64,000 bases of DNA from Cercophora sp. LCS_1 (GCA_036250225.1 JAPZLL010000041.1:277867-341866), one strand, 5' to 3'; positions 1 through 12,522 are shown, counted from the stretch's first letter. Numbers and translations: made by a program. Notes: generated by a model from the letters alone, not told the origin.

Positions 1-113
1 TCCGATGCCATCTATCCACATCTTTAGCTGGACTCCGGATGAACCGTTCGACGAAGAGAGCCTCGGTGGACTCGCACACTTGCGTGGTTGGTCCTTGATG
101 CAATCCCTGCTTG

Positions 114-212
114 GTCCTGCCTACTGTTGTCCCGCTGGAGGAAGTGACGACAGAGAAGCCCTTCCACACGGTTGCTATTGGCAAAATTGATTACCGACAA
201 AAACCGACGTAA
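114..212 (+). pseudogene. Possible 3' remnant of an acyl-AMP-ligase-like gene
   Basis: The frame ending in the TAA at 210-212 reads PTVVPLEEV, then GKIDYRQ just before the stop. This resembles the C-terminal end of adenylate-forming enzymes (AMP-binding C-terminal domain), where a GK(I/V)D motif carries the catalytic lysine. A stop at about 93-95 interrupts the same frame upstream, so in this window it is at most a broken tail. The resemblance is short and could be chance. Confidence 0.22.
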
Positions 213-1091
213 GGGGAACACGAAAAGGAGGGCTAAAAATCCGGGTGCATTGTTCTAATGTTCTCGTCTTGTTTGTCTCTACTAGATCGTCAGCACATCA
301 GGACGGTAAAAGGAACCGCTGGCAAAAATAGACTGGCAACTGAGCTCACGAAACCTACATCGCTCGCGAAACTTCTGTCAAAAGATCGCCGCCAATAGAG
401 CAGCAGCCTTTGGAGGTGCGGGGCACTCAGAATGCAGCATAGGCCTCCATTCTGCCTTTTGCACCAGGCCGAATGAGGAGCAAAGAGCGGCCAAGAATGG
501 GGGACTGCATGTCGGCCATCTCTTGCGAGGTAGGTGAGTTGGGTTGGGAATTGAGAAGCGCTTGACCCGCACGACCCTTTCCCGCGCATTCTCCTTCATG
601 CGCTATTTGACCCTCGATTCCGAGGGCACCAGACTGAGCGGTCAGACACCGTCCTTCTGCATCTTCCACCAACTTTGGACCTCGAAGAGCTCTTTTGGCG
701 CGGCTGCCACCCTCCGGCGCCGACCAGCCCGAAAAAGCCCACCAACACCGGTTCCGGGGTCTGGGTTCCGGTCGATTAGCGCCCGTTCTTGGCTGTCAGA
801 AGCGGGGTTGTCCTGCCGCCGTCTCACTGTTTCCTCTCCTCCGTCACCCCCGGAGTTCCAGCTCCATTATTATCACAGCTACATCGGACTTCGACGAGTT
901 AGTCCCCGGCTAGCGATTGAGAAATTATTGTCACTTCCAGCTCCGCGTTTCACTCCGATCTCACGGGCCCAAAGCTCTAGGCGCCACGCTGGGTACCTTG
1001 GACGCCTTCACGATTGCCTCAGTAGGCTGCCCAACCACACGGGCTCCCGTCCCCCATCAACCGCTGGTCGATCCCATTTCGGCACGGCAAC
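213..1091. other. Non-coding stretch upstream of the first gene
   Basis: Only short overlapping open frames are present, none with recognisable family motifs. The right end should hold the promoter and 5' leader of the gene starting at 1092. No tRNA, repeat or mobile-element signal was seen. Confidence 0.5.
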
Positions 1092-3139
1092 ATGTTTGGC
1101 AACCTGGGCCACCTGAGTAAGTGAGGCGGTGTTGTGTTACTTGGAGCACCATCCATTACTACATAGTTATTGGTGGAGAGAAAGTGCCATGCCCCCCCCC
1201 TTTTTTTTTTTTTTTTTAAGAAACCGTCTTGGTGTCCTTGATCCTCGATGCGTCTTCGTGGTGCGCCTAAGTGGCTTCTCTGATTGTCGTTCCCGGCCTG
1301 TTCCTGTATGATCATCTTCGGCCCTGGCAGTGCCCGTTTTCAGAGTCTTAGCCCAGCAATGTGGCAACTAAGATCAACCGCACCATTTATCTCCTTTGTT
1401 TCAATACCTGTTTCTGTATCTGATCGTGCTGTCTAGTCCCCACGGGGCTGGTGCCCCAGGCTCCTCCGAAGGAAGTTCCACCGCCGACACCTGTCAACTT
1501 TCCCCGGTGCTTTCCGCAGCACCGAACAGATGACCTTGAAGGAGATGGCTCGGGCCGTCCGCCCAAGCACCTAGCCTCGGTCCTGCAGGGAATCATACGC
1601 CCGACAGAGGTGACAGTCGCCCATCTTGCTGCCCTGGGATCGTATGTGATAAATGACTCGACCATTACTGAGCTGATTCCGGATCCGGCTTACATCCCAG
1701 ATTTCACAGCGTGGGAGGCACTGTCAGCTGATGAAGCCCACTCCGTGAATGAAAGCACCCGAAAAAAGATCAATACCGGTGCTCTCTCTCCGGGATGCCA
1801 GGCCTATCTTGAGCGCAAGCGAGAGCTTTCAATTTCAAATACTTTGGCATATCGTGCGATCCGCCGCGTTACCCCACCTAAAGGGCAAACTCAGGCCCGT
1901 CTGGGGAACTCGTTCGAGTTCTTCCGGTTCCTTGAACTTCTTTCGACGTTCTGGGACGACAGCACACAAGACGCTGTGCCAGAAGAGAACCCCCAAGAGG
2001 CCAAAAATGACAAGCCAGAAGGGGACAGCGAAGAGGCAAAGCCCGCCCTTGCTCCCCGCGAAATACGATTTTACCGCACCGGCGCCGGCCACCAAATGCC
2101 CCCGGACTATCGTCAAAACATAGTCACGGCGTTTTTGAAGCTTGTAGCGTACGACTTTGGCTGCAATGCCTCGGCCCCACGGACAGAGCCCCGTCTCTAT
2201 GTTTCATCCCCGGCTTCCTCTCCAAGAGTGCGAAGCTCATATTTCTCATCGGGCTGCACCTTCATCTTTCGCACGCCGACTACCCGCGAGGCCGCCCGGG
2301 CCGGCATTGTTGAAGGTCCTCTAGCTGCTATCAGCGCCCGGCATACCGTCACCTTTCCAGCTCCTCGTCCCGATTCGACCCCGGCCGCAGACCGGGATTC
2401 CACTCTGGATCTAGCCCGTGAGCTTATTGCCGCCCTTATTACGGCCCAGCATCGTGCCCGCGAAGGTCGTGAAGAGAAGCGGATCGGGGAGAGTGCCTGG
2501 TGGGCAACCAAGCCCCGTTGGGGTGGCGGATCTGGTGGGCCGATTGGTCGTGAAATTGACAACCAGTCCGGCGCAGACGATGCTGTTGGTGATAAGGATG
2601 TCCCACCTTTGGAGGAAGCTCAATCATCTGCTCCCGCTTCGGATGCTGTCCCGCCACCAACGAGCCGGCCAAGCTCCAAAAACATTGACGATTTACGCCG
2701 TTCCAAGTATCTGTCACTCAGGGGAAGTGGAGGGGAAAAGGGGGCGAAGCGGCAGAAGAAAAGTGGAAACTTGCCCATGTATGACAATTACAGGATGGTG
2801 CGGCCACCCTCGGCAGCCTGGGACAAGAAGACGAAATATATGGCGGTCGGGAGGAAGAAGGGCGTCGATTACGACGACGTGTTCGTGGTGAGCACACTAT
2901 TTCACCATATGAGCGTGCTACGGGTACGAGTGCCGGATAGTCTGTTGAAGGCTTTGGATGGGGAAGAGGTTGAGCCTTGGGGGAAGCTGGAGGTTAGGAG
3001 GAGCAAATGGTTTGACTTCTTCAAGGCTGAGGACAGGGTCGAGGCGATGCAGTTGGTCTGGAGCATGATGAATTGGATGATGAGGGCAGAGGAGGAGGAT
3101 CAGAAGGCGGATGAAGATGTTGAAATGGGGGATACCTAG
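1092..3139 (+). CDS. Unrecognised sordariomycete protein, 575 aa
   Basis: Two exons are proposed: 1092-1116 and 1437-3139. The long frame has no in-frame ATG until about residue 215, so an upstream start exon is needed. ATG at 1092 (MFGNLGHL) followed by a GTAAGT donor and a CTAG acceptor at 1436 joins in phase. The 320-nt intron is long for this window and contains a C9T17 run. The protein has a proline-rich N-terminus, a conserved-looking middle (residues about 60-170), an acidic/alanine-rich linker and a basic stretch (KGAKRQKKSG). A compact C-terminal domain follows (YDNYRMVRPPSAAW, then FVVSTLFHHMSVLRVRVPD), and the tail is acidic. There is no signal peptide or membrane segment. I do not recognise the family; the basic patch would fit a nuclear protein, which is inference. 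Confidence 0.7.
1192..1217 (+). repeat. Homopolymer junction C9-T17
   Basis: Nine C followed by seventeen T, then AAG, inside the proposed first intron of the preceding gene. It is the longest homopolymer tract in the window and a likely site of slippage or assembly error. Confidence 0.9.
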
Positions 3140-3814
3140 TGTTTGAAACTCTACTACGAGAAGCAGCCGTGGATGAGAGTAGATGAGATGTAGACGAAAA
3201 GATAACCAAAATCCGCAGAGGGCATGGAAATGGGAAAGATTGTGAACTGAGAACTCCTGACAGATGTGGGCTATCGCTTCCCAAACCTAGAGGATAGTGG
3301 GCGTTAGAACCCAAACGGGGTTCTAAACTCATGGATTTTTTTTATTATTTTTTGTATTATGGGATACCGGCATGCTGAATCAGTATCAGATTTGGACTGT
3401 CGTTTTCTCGTGGACTTGCCGGGCCAAGCAAGATTAGTTTGAGTTGGTCGTTCGAAGATTCTTAGCGAGGCCGTTGAGCCCCAGCCATTTGCCAAGCAGC
3501 AGGCCTAACAAGCCTGAGCAGCAAGGTTGCGCGCTGCGGGGCACCTTGAGGTACCTCCCCTGTAAGCGTCGACGTCACCTGGCGGCAGCCGCGTTCTCCC
3601 CGCCTGCCCGGACAGCCTTGCCGCGACAAGGCTCTTGAGGTCCAGACTACCTTCAAAGCTTAAGCCAGCACCGACCGATCAGACGCGTTGGCCCATTTTA
3701 GCGACACGCACTGTGTGTAGGCCAAATCGCAACACTGCCTTCGACCCTTGAACGGCACCCGACGCTGCGCTGAATCGCAGACAGACGGAATGTTGACGCC
3801 GCTCGAGCCCCACG
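3140..3814. other. Intergenic: 3' end of one gene and promoter of the AAA ATPase
   Basis: No supported gene. It contains a T-rich stretch near 3338-3352 and the 10-bp palindrome GAGGTACCTC near 3548, a GGTACC-type motif that recurs in other promoter regions here. Confidence 0.5.
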
Positions 3815-6296
3815 ATGCTTCGCAGCAATAAGACGACCGCCTCGGTCTTGCAGAAAACATACGACGACTGCTATCTGACATGCTCAACAGCGGTCTACTA
3901 TGAGAGCCAAGGGGACGAAGACGAAGCCATGCGTTGTTGGAAACAGGCCCTAGACCGACTCTGCGACCACCAAGCAAGCCGCCTCCTTCCCGACTTCACG
4001 CCTCGCAGCGAGACTGAGAAGGCTCTGGTCGACAGCCTGAGGCAGTTGGAGCTACAGTGTAAGGAGCGGATAGACCTTTTAGAAGCCCTCGCTCTGTCAC
4101 GCCGGGATTACACCCACGACTTGTCGCAAGCAATGGGGGCAGGGTCCAGCAAGTCACCCGGTGTCGAGCCTCCGGGGGCTGAGAACCAAGAAAGGGGATG
4201 GATAGGGAACGGCACTATACCGGCGATCTCCTACAATGAGCTGTCCAGACCGGCACTGCCAAAGAGGCCGTCCGCTGGCACTCGCACGTCATCAGAGCGA
4301 CTGAGCGTTGGACCGTCCAGGTCGCCCGTCAACGAAGTTACCGACCCGAATTTGGCTTCCTCACCACATACCATGCAGATCCCACAAGAAGATACTCCTA
4401 GGCGAAGCAGCCCCGAGAGACACACAATGCGCACCACGCTGCGTCCTCGCCCCAGTGACAAGCCTTCCCAGTCGACTCCGCGGCGCAATCCTTCCAGGCC
4501 TGTCGATGGCCCAGGTGCCAGCAAGGCGGCAAGCTTAGCGTGGACGGCATTGGGTAGGGGAGAGAAAAGCAACCAAGCGTCAAGTAGCAGCCAGTCACAG
4601 CCAACCTCGACAGTTCCGAGCCCGTTAAACCGGTCTCGTAAAAGTCTGGATGCGTCGGGCAGGCAGTGGGACAGCCATTCCAGAAGACTTGTCACCCCCC
4701 GCAACGGGAGTCCAGTAAAGGACCCGGACGAAAGGACAAGCTTGGAACTGGGGACTGATAGCCATCGCCGCCTTGACTATAGTTTGCCGATCGGGACACC
4801 TTCCTTGTCCGTCAGCGCGGCAGCAAATGCGATTAACTCGTCGATCATGAAAGACGGGCCCCGACGTTCTCCGCCAGATACAGAACGTCAATTCCGTCAA
4901 AAAGGCACCTCGCCTTACACCCCGAGGCCGGGCGCTACAAGGCTTGATAGTGGTTTGGGTGCCAAACACTCTAGTGGCTCGACGCAGAGGATATTGGATC
5001 GAAAGACGTTATCAGAATCGACGATTACTCGAAGACCGGTGGGATCCAGTACCAAGACGTCAACACCCACTAGGACGACCAAGAGCGCCGAGAAACCGGA
5101 CACCCTCACTCGCAGCCTCTCCAATCGTCTCTCTTCCTCAAGCCTCGACGAACCAGCTCCTTCGTCTCGTCGGCAAAGAGCCGCTCAGAAGCAAGCCCTT
5201 GCCGCAGATCTTACCTCCCGCTCGTCGTCCCCGTCGGACGAGGAAGAAACCACAGCATCTATGACTTGGGTCAACCGCAAAGCCAAGATTCTTCGCAAGT
5301 TGCCACCCAATGTTGACGTCCAAGCAGCAAAACAGATTCTCAACGAGATTGTGGTCCAGGGCGATGAAGTTCATTGGTCCGACATCGCAGGTCTCGGGGT
5401 CGCCAAAGGGGCTCTTCGCGAGGCTGTCGTCTATCCCTTTCTACGACCCGATCTCTTCATGGGTCTGCGCGAGCCCGCCAGGGGTATGCTGTTGTTTGGC
5501 CCACCCGGCACAGGAAAGACGATGCTTGCGCGCGCAGTAGCCACCGAGTCGAGATCGACATTCTTCTCCATTAGTGCGAGCAGTTTGACCAGCAAGTATC
5601 TTGGCGAAAGCGAAAAGCTAGTGAGGGCCCTATTTGTGCTTGCCAAGATGCTCGCGCCGAGTATCATCTTTGTGGATGAGATTGATTCGTTGTTGTCTAA
5701 ACGTTCGGGGAGCGGGGAGCACGAGGCCACGAGACGGATCAAAACAGAGTTTCTGATCCAGTGGAGTGACTTGCAACGGGCTGCGGCTGGCAGGGAGCTC
5801 AGCGAAGGAGAAAAGGAAAAGGGGGACGCAAATCGCGTGCTTGTTCTCGCGGCGACAAACCTACCCTGGGTTATTGATGAAGCTGCCCGCAGGAGATTTG
5901 TGAGGAGACAGTACATACCGCTGCCAGAAGGCGAGACAAGAAGGGTGCAGCTTGAGGGCTTGTTAAAGAGACAGAAGCACGGGCTCGGGGAAGAGGAGAT
6001 CAAGAGGCTAGTGGATTTGACTGATGGTGAGTGCAGCATCACATCTAAAGTGGCCGGTTATATTGACGACAACAGGCTTCTCCGGCTCTGATATCACGGC
6101 TCTAGCAAAAGACGCAGCGATGGGGCCGCTTCGATCGCTGGGTGAGGCGCTGTTGCACATGACGATGGACGAGATAAGGCCCATCGAGATGGCAGATTTC
6201 GAGGCAAGTCTCAAGACAATTCGCCCCAGCGTAAGCAAGGGGAGCTTGAAGCAGTATGAGGATTGGGCAGGAGAGTTCGGTGAACGTGGTGGTTGA
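3815..6296 (+). CDS. MIT-domain AAA ATPase, spastin/fidgetin/Sap1 type
   Basis: Exons 3815-6026 and 6076-6296 (810 aa); a 49-nt GTGAGT...CAG intron splits a Gly codon. Residues about 5-90 form a helical MIT-like domain ([25 protein letters not shown]). Residues 100-480 are Ser/Pro/Arg-rich and probably disordered. The AAA core starts near 500 with WSDIAGLG, Walker A GPPGTGKT at 562-569, Walker B FVDEID with D621-E622, and sensor-1 LVLAATN. The end is a Vps4-type C-terminal helix ([13 protein letters not shown]). This matches the meiotic-clade AAA proteins (Vps4, spastin, katanin, yeast Sap1/Yta6), ring ATPases that remodel ESCRT or microtubule substrates. Which partner it acts on cannot be read from sequence. 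Catalytic motifs are intact. Confidence 0.93.
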
Positions 6297-6492
6297 TACA
6301 GGAAACATAGCGTTTGGCGTTGGAGTGTTGGAACGAGTTGGCGGCCGCATCGGGAGGTTTTTGGCTTGCATGGCGTCTCTGAATGGAAAAGAATTCGTTT
6401 CGTTCGTTGTGCCCAACCCATACATATATTTACACTCTTGCCAGTAGTGTACAATCATATTCATACACCCCGCCCCTTTTGCCTCAACCGAC

Positions 6493-7059
6493 TCAGTCAA
6501 CCTCGCTCTCGATCGATGCCCCCTTCCCAACCTTCAGCTTGGCCGCCACAACAGCCCTCCTCGCCCGCGCAGCCGTCTTCTCAGCAATCGATAATGACGT
6601 CTCTATACTCTTCATCTGCTTCTTCAGCGCCCTTCTCTCGCTCTTCACCCGCATCTCCTCTTCCAGCTCCGCATTCCTCTCGGCCTCAGTCGGGATCGGC
6701 GGTCGTTCGTCAATCGGCGTGCCATATGGTTTGATGATCTGCGTCACGATATGCCGTTTATGCTTGGACGCCCGCCACCCGGGCATGATAGAGACAACAT
6801 CGCCAGCGCGGAGGGAGTCCCGAGGGTCGTGGACAAGGTACGTTTTGGGGGCGTTGAAGTACTACATCTATCTGTAAGCAACTGCGCAGAAGACAGTGGA
6901 CTAGGACACGCATACCTTTTTGACAAAGTTGTTCCATTTCTGGGCGCCTACTTGCACCTTGACCGTCTTGGACATGAGACCTGCCGTGACAACCACACCG
7001 TGCATCTCCCGAAAGCTTTTTCTTGCGGCTTCGGCCGCCTTGGTGGCGACGGAAGCCAT
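6493..7059 (-). CDS. mrps17: Mitochondrial small-subunit ribosomal protein uS17m
   Basis: Exons on the minus strand are 7059-6916 and 6861-6493 (170 aa), with a 54-nt GTATGC...TAG intron joining codons Lys and Tyr in phase 0. The OB-fold S17 core is clear: HGVVVTAGLMSKTVKV, WNNFVKK, then YFNAPKTYLVHDP, GDVVSI and HIVTQIIKPYGTP. After residue 115 comes a Lys/Glu/Ala-rich coiled-coil extension typical of fungal mitochondrial S17. The N-terminus has few acids and can serve as a weak targeting sequence. It binds 15S rRNA in the mitochondrial ribosome. It ends 197 bp from the AAA gene, tail to tail. Confidence 0.95.
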
Positions 7060-7500
7060 TTTGACCGAGGAAGTCCGGACACAGGCCTGGAGAGAGAAAA
7101 GGAGACGGGTATCAATTGAGCAGCGGGTGGACGTAGGTTTCGGCGGTTCTGGTCGACGAGGGCGGATTCTTCGTGGTGTTCCTGACCCAAATTTTTGGAA
7201 CGCTGCGATGGAAGCACCAACGCCAAGCATGCGCCCGCCAGCGGTTGAAAGTGGGTCCATCCCGGCCTTCGAGGTACCCAGGTACCTTGCACACGAATGG
7301 CCTTCACGGATGGACAATGATTGTGATGCAAAACAATTTACTTCTCAGTTTGATATCAAGCTACGCAACCGCCCATAAACCAAAAAAAAAAACCTCGATG
7401 CGCCTATCGCGAATGCTTGTCAGGGATATCACTCAGAACACTTCTCGTAATCGTAACCCGAACCCTTCTTCTCAGCACCACTCCACACGACTGTTCGTTG
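7060..7500. promoter_or_regulatory. Promoter region of mrps17; 3' flank of the Ldb17-like gene
   Basis: No gene is supported. Near 7270-7285 lies AGGTACC-CA-GGTACCT, a 7-bp inverted repeat with a 2-nt loop, one of several GGTACC palindromes in promoter regions of this window. Confidence 0.5.
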
Positions 7501-9150
7501 TCAAGAATCACCACTTCCAACACCAACATGCGGCTGTCCTTCACCCAACGTGACCGTTTTCAACTTCGTCCTCCTCCTTGGTGGGGGAAGCTTGGGCGGG
7601 GCCTTCTTTGTTCCATTGCCGTTCAGATGTAATGTTGTGATTACTGGTAACGGGGCCATTGGGACTCCATGACGATGCTTAGGCACCTCGGGAAGCGATT
7701 TCTGTGACCGCAGCGTCCTCGGCTGTGGCCTATGTGGCCTCGGTAGTTTACCGTCCTGTTTTGTGTGCTCGTTGTCAGTGAGCTTAGCACCTCCAGCCTC
7801 CGCATCGGCCTTGATGCTCGGTGTCTGAACCCCTGGTTTCTCGGAAACATTTGCAATGACGCTAACGGCACTACCGGTCTGCGAGATGGAAAGACTCCCA
7901 AGTGGACTTGTGGGCGAGGCTTCTAGTGACGGCTCATCTTCCAAAAGCCAGGGGGTTTTCGCCACACGCTCAATGAGTCGAAGAGTTGTGGGCTCGGGTG
8001 GAGTGAAATGAAAGTTGCCAGAGCCGCGAAGGCATTCAAGGAGACTGAGGATTTGGTCTCGTTTGTAATGGGGCGGTTGGCTGAGCTGGGTGTGCGATAG
8101 GAGAGGCGCTAACACTCGCAAGTACGTATGTCGCAGAACGTTCATCTCACTTGGTAGGTCGAGGAGATTGCGAATGATAACGTCCAAGAGGACCCGCAGG
8201 TCGTTTGTGTAAAAGTATTCGCACGTGGTATTCGTGGTGAAGAGGAGATAGAGCAGCTTCAAGATGAGCAACTGAAGGGCTGTTTCCGTCTCGCGGTTCA
8301 GGAGAAGGATGATATTCTCGCCAAATGTACGAAAGTCAGGGCCGTGTATGCTCAAAACTTTGATGACTCGATTTGTAAGTGGCGCAGAGGGCGATGCTGG
8401 CGAGACTGCAGCCGAGGTTGAGGCCACCATGTACTGCTCGTTCAAGACAAGCTGCTTGGTATTAGTGATTGTGCCAGAGAAGAGTAGCGGGGGCTACAAA
8501 CCAGAACCCGAATCACAGGGTAGTGATATGGATCGTGCACATCGTCTGAGAGAGCCTCGATGAGACCAAATAGGTAGCCCACAAACCCGTCATCGACTTG
8601 TAGGAGATCCTCTGGCCGCAAACGCTCGATCCGGGACATCTCGTACATCAATTCCAGAAGAAGCCGGTGTAGTCGTCGGTCGTGGCCTCCGCATGACTTG
8701 ATAAGGTCTAGTAATCGTCCAAAACAACTCTCCGCGATCATCCGCCGAAAGGTCCCTTCTTCGCGCCGACCATCGAGCAACAGGAAGTTGGCGATGATAT
8801 GGAGCGGTCCGAGTTCGTCCTCCTGCAAAAGACTGTATATAATCTGTGTCCGCACATAGTCGCTATTTTCGGAAAATATGGGGCTTTCTATGAGCTTCTG
8901 AGAGCAGGTTGCGACATCGTCCTCGCTATCGAGATAGCGGTCTCGGCCGTTTGCCACGAGATCCAGCCACGCGCGCAAAGCATTGTCGAGCGATTCGTGG
9001 CAGGGGCAGGGTCTGGATACAATGTCGTTCAAGGCTAGAATGTGTTGGTCAGGGCGCAAACTTTGTGTGCATGTTGCAGCGCGAGGGGAACAAACCAGAC
9101 CAAAACTGCTGCTCGTCCTCGACCGACACGGCCACCGCAAAGTCGGCCAT
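7501..9150 (-). CDS. LDB17: Ldb17/Dip1 (SPIN90-family) Arp2/3 regulator
   Basis: Exons 9150-9096, 9034-8502 and 8451-7501 give 512 aa. Introns are 61 nt (GTTTGT...TAG) and 50 nt (GTTTGT...CAG); the joins read [12 protein letters not shown] and [13 protein letters not shown]. Residues 1-340 are the all-helical leucine-rich/armadillo-like SPIN90/Ldb17 domain ([59 protein letters not shown]). The C-terminal 150 residues are disordered and rich in Pro, Ser and Lys, with polyproline near the end ([10 protein letters not shown]) suited to SH3 binding. Family members (S. pombe Dip1, yeast Ldb17) activate or restrain Arp2/3 at endocytic actin patches. The length fits, so I regard it as functional. 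Confidence 0.92.
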
Positions 9151-9757
9151 GTTCTCAAGCGAACGGCACCACACCAGCGGTTAAGGGGCTTGGCATTACA
9201 GGTGCAACACGAGTTTACCGACAGTATGGCCGGAATACGTCGCATCGCGGACTCTTGGTGTTGAGTTTTGGGACTTGCAACAAAACTCACATAGCCTGGC
9301 GATCGTGACAAGGTAGTTTCCACCTCGGCCGCGACTGCGCTGATGTGATGATGGAGGGGTGAGAAGCTTGGCTGCCATAACGCCTATCCTGTTTGGTCTG
9401 TGTTTCAGAAGCACGGGCCAGGTACTTCGGTGTTGCTAAACCCAGAGTCTTGCAAACCTTGAGGTCCTGGCTGCGCTTGGCGCGCCTAACACGCTGGCAA
9501 GTCGCCACGAAGAATGGACTCATGCAGCATATTCACTCTTAACACATGTATTTTCCAAGTTCAAGTATTGATATTTTTACGTTTGCGCATTGAAATGTTG
9601 ATTCTTCAATGCCTTGCACAATCCACGAGGTCCCACTTCTCTCGTCCAACATTATTTGGTCATTTATCAGGTGACAGCACCAAATACTGCTAGGTAGCAA
9701 ACTTTGATCACGGCTTCACCAAAATATGACATCCCGATTTATTATTCGGGAGCCTTA
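9151..9757. promoter_or_regulatory. Promoter of the Ldb17-like gene; 3' flank of COG6
   Basis: About 600 bp without a supported gene. The strip near 9540-9760 is AT-richer and probably contains the COG6 3' UTR and terminator. Confidence 0.45.
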
Positions 9758-11900
9758 TTATGATAACAACACGCGGAGCTCTCCCGATGTCCTTGGGAAC
9801 AGTGCCCTCAAACTTTGTGCCTCCTCCTCGCCACCAGCATCAGCCTTCTGCTCCGCCAACTCGTCTGCTGACATCAAGATTTCCTCCACGTGCTCGAAAT
9901 CCACACAGAACCGCTCTGCAGCCTGTTCGGTAACATCTCTGGCCAGTTTGGCATCTTGCAGATGGCGCAAGTTTTCCACGGCGTCCATCAGTGCTGACGG
10001 CAGGAAGTTGTCCAGTGTCTGGCTCGCCCTTGTCAATGCCGGGGGCTGAACCGCGTCAAGAGAGTTTACTTTTTCGATATCTTCATTGTTGTCCGTCAGA
10101 GGCGCCAATGCGCCGATGAGCGAATCCAGGCCAGATTCGATTCGGAAGAAGCCGTATTGGCTCTCCACTAGCTCTGTTCTCTCCTCATCGATCTTTGTCT
10201 GAATCTGGCGGGCCTTCCCCTTCGTAAAGTCATATCTTGACAAAGAATGCCGGGCGAGGAGAAGGCAATTGATAAGGAATATCGAATTTGACGGCGGAGC
10301 GATGGCTTGCGACATGTTGGCGCACCCTGAGAGGAACGGGTTGAAAACTTCCGCCAATACCGGCTCAAAATCCGCTTCCCGATCGTTTGCTGCTGTGAGA
10401 GAGGTTTCGTAAGTTGCCATGATAGCGGATAGTTGTTCCAAAGCATCAATGAGGAAGTCGGGAGGTCGGAGGTCGGCGGGAGTATGCTGAAAGTCACCTT
10501 GCAGTGTCGCGACATGGTCCCGTGCTAGTGATCGGAACTGTCGCAGAGCTTCTGCTTCTAACAACCCCAAGGCTTCAACAAGAGCCGATCCCGAACTCAG
10601 CAACCTGGTAAACGTGGATTTGTAAAAGTTGAGAAGGTTGGCCAGCTTGTAGGCCAATATGATCTCCTCGTTTGTCTGAATGACCTGCTCAACCCTCTGC
10701 CGTAGCGCCCGTGAAGCACCTGACATATCGCGATCAACAAGTTCGTTCAGGGCCGTGACAGGATCAAAATCTGCAGGTGCCTCTCCATCGTCCACGACAA
10801 GCCGCCAAACCTCGTTCTCCCGGCCCGCCTGGATGCCCTTGGCAATCTCGTCACCATCAGAGATGAACAAAACTTCAAGGGCTTCCCTCTCGCCGACAGC
10901 GGCAGAATGGGCCCAGGCGAGCATATCGCCCACATACCGTAACGTATCATGGGCCGCGAGCTCGATCGGTTTCACGGAGGCGTCAACAGCACCATTCCGA
11001 GAACTGCCGGTCAGAGCTGTGCTGAGCGAATCAGACAAGACTTGTTCTCTTGCCTCGGCAAGAAAATCGAGACAATTCTGGAAAAGAGAGGGCCTTTCGG
11101 CCAGGACGCGAAGGGCACGGCGAATTGATGATCCAATCTGAGGGCTCTCAAGATTTAGTGTCTTGAGCTCTCGCTGCACCCATCTGTAAAGCTTCTGAAA
11201 GCCGAGGTTCAGGTTTTTAGAGGTCTGTTCCATGACCTCCAGGCCCAAGGTTTGGTTTTCGAACCCGAGGAGTACTTCACAATCTTGGCTGATCTTTTTG
11301 GCCTTTTGGAGGGCCGAGAAAAATCGGTCGTCGACGGGCTCAGAACTTAGAGTTAGGGCCGCTGTCTCATCCTCTGTGAGAATAAAGCTGGTATTGAAAG
11401 CCTTTAGTAAGCTCTGCTTGCGCTCCAGCTGCTGTCTTTTGGCCATCAATTGAGAGGCCTCATCCAACGTAGCCGAGGTCGCCTCTTGTGCTGCAGTTAT
11501 CTGAGACTTGATCTCCTGGTAGCTCTCATTAAGTTTGCCAATGGTTGCCCCGATTCGTGAAAGTTGCTGGGTGTCCATGAGTCCCAAAGCGTAGGCTAGG
11601 TGCAATTGATGGTCATACCTGGGCAACCTTCGCAAATTCATTGATAATCTCGCCATTGCTGTCGATAACCTCCTTTTGCAAATCTAACCGCAGTTGCCTC
11701 CGTGTTTCGGGAGTGCTGTGGACCCCACGCTCATCGAGGAGCGTGAGAGACTCGCGGAATTCGGTGTCGGCATATGAAGACGAGAGAACAGTGGTAACTT
11801 TGGACGAGAGCGGATTCGCACTTTTTGTGAACGAAGGACTCTGCGGGCTAGTGGGGGATAAGAGAGTGTGGTCGTCGCGGGGCGGCAACAGGGAGCTCAT
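9758..11900 (-). CDS. COG6: Conserved oligomeric Golgi complex subunit 6
   Basis: Exons 11900-11619 and 11566-9758 give 696 aa, the usual COG6 length. The 52-nt intron (GTATGA...CCAG) joins EFAKVAQ to [15 protein letters not shown]. The N-terminal half contains the heptad-rich coiled coil ([39 protein letters not shown]) followed by [17 protein letters not shown]. The rest is helical CATCHR-type sequence. COG6 is a lobe-B subunit of the tether that returns vesicles within the Golgi, and COG mutants in yeast also mislocalise Atg9. It is transcribed divergently from ATG9 with 622 bp between the start codons. No break or odd codon use was seen. Confidence 0.95.
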
Positions 11901-12522
11901 GTTGAGTCGTTCACGTGTCTTGTTGAGGCGAGGGTTGGCAGCGTGGTGCTTCGCCAGGGTTCAAGCTCACAACGCGCTCCGGTGCACCAGCTGGCAAGAC
12001 GATGCCAAGGCCTCTCCGCTGAAGTTGCTCGCACCTCGGCTTGTGAGGCTTGCCGGGTTACCCCTGGGCCCCAGCAGGAAGCTTCACCGATAAGAGATAA
12101 GGCCCACACCGCCTTCCAGGAAAGGTTAGGCACAAGCTTGGACCCCACGTCATTCCGGCGGCATTGTCACCTGGACAGGGCAGCCGACAGGCAGCCAGCT
12201 CCGACGAACAGCATCCCTTCAGCCCTTGACCTTGATGCCCCTGCCATATGACTGCGAGGTAACCAAGATTTACGCCTCCTGACGCCCAGGAAGCAGCTGC
12301 TGGTCTTCTACGAGGACAACCGATCTCAGGACCGCAGCTGCTGCGATTTCAGTCATCTGTCCCTCTGCCCAAGCCATCACTACCTACCGACCGACGCGAC
12401 GAACCTTCGCAACTTTTCAGTTTTACCCCAACAGAACTCCCACCCAACTCCGAGCGGAAACCCCTACCATGGTTTTCCGTCAAGAGTAGCATCACAACCA
12501 TAGTCTTTCCGACTTAGCAGTC
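11901..12522. promoter_or_regulatory. Shared divergent promoter COG6 / ATG9
   Basis: 622 bp separate the two start codons. The right part must hold the ATG9 5' leader and contains a minimal upstream ORF. No binding site can be named with confidence. Confidence 0.6.
12469..12489 (+). promoter_or_regulatory. Candidate upstream ORF before ATG9
   Basis: ATG at 12469 in context ACCATGG opens a six-codon frame (MVFRQE) ending at TAG 12487-12489, 33 nt before the ATG9 start. If transcription begins upstream of it, it could reduce or condition ATG9 translation. This is inference from sequence only. Confidence 0.4.

Noticed and set aside
544..1116. 190-codon plus-strand frame
   Set aside because: Arg/Ser/Pro-rich random composition, with no conserved-looking block; overlaps the proposed start exon in another frame.
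1117..1220. Short intron ending at the poly-T/AAG near 1220 for the first gene
   Set aside because: The joined frame hits a stop within seven codons; the acceptor at 1436 keeps the frame.
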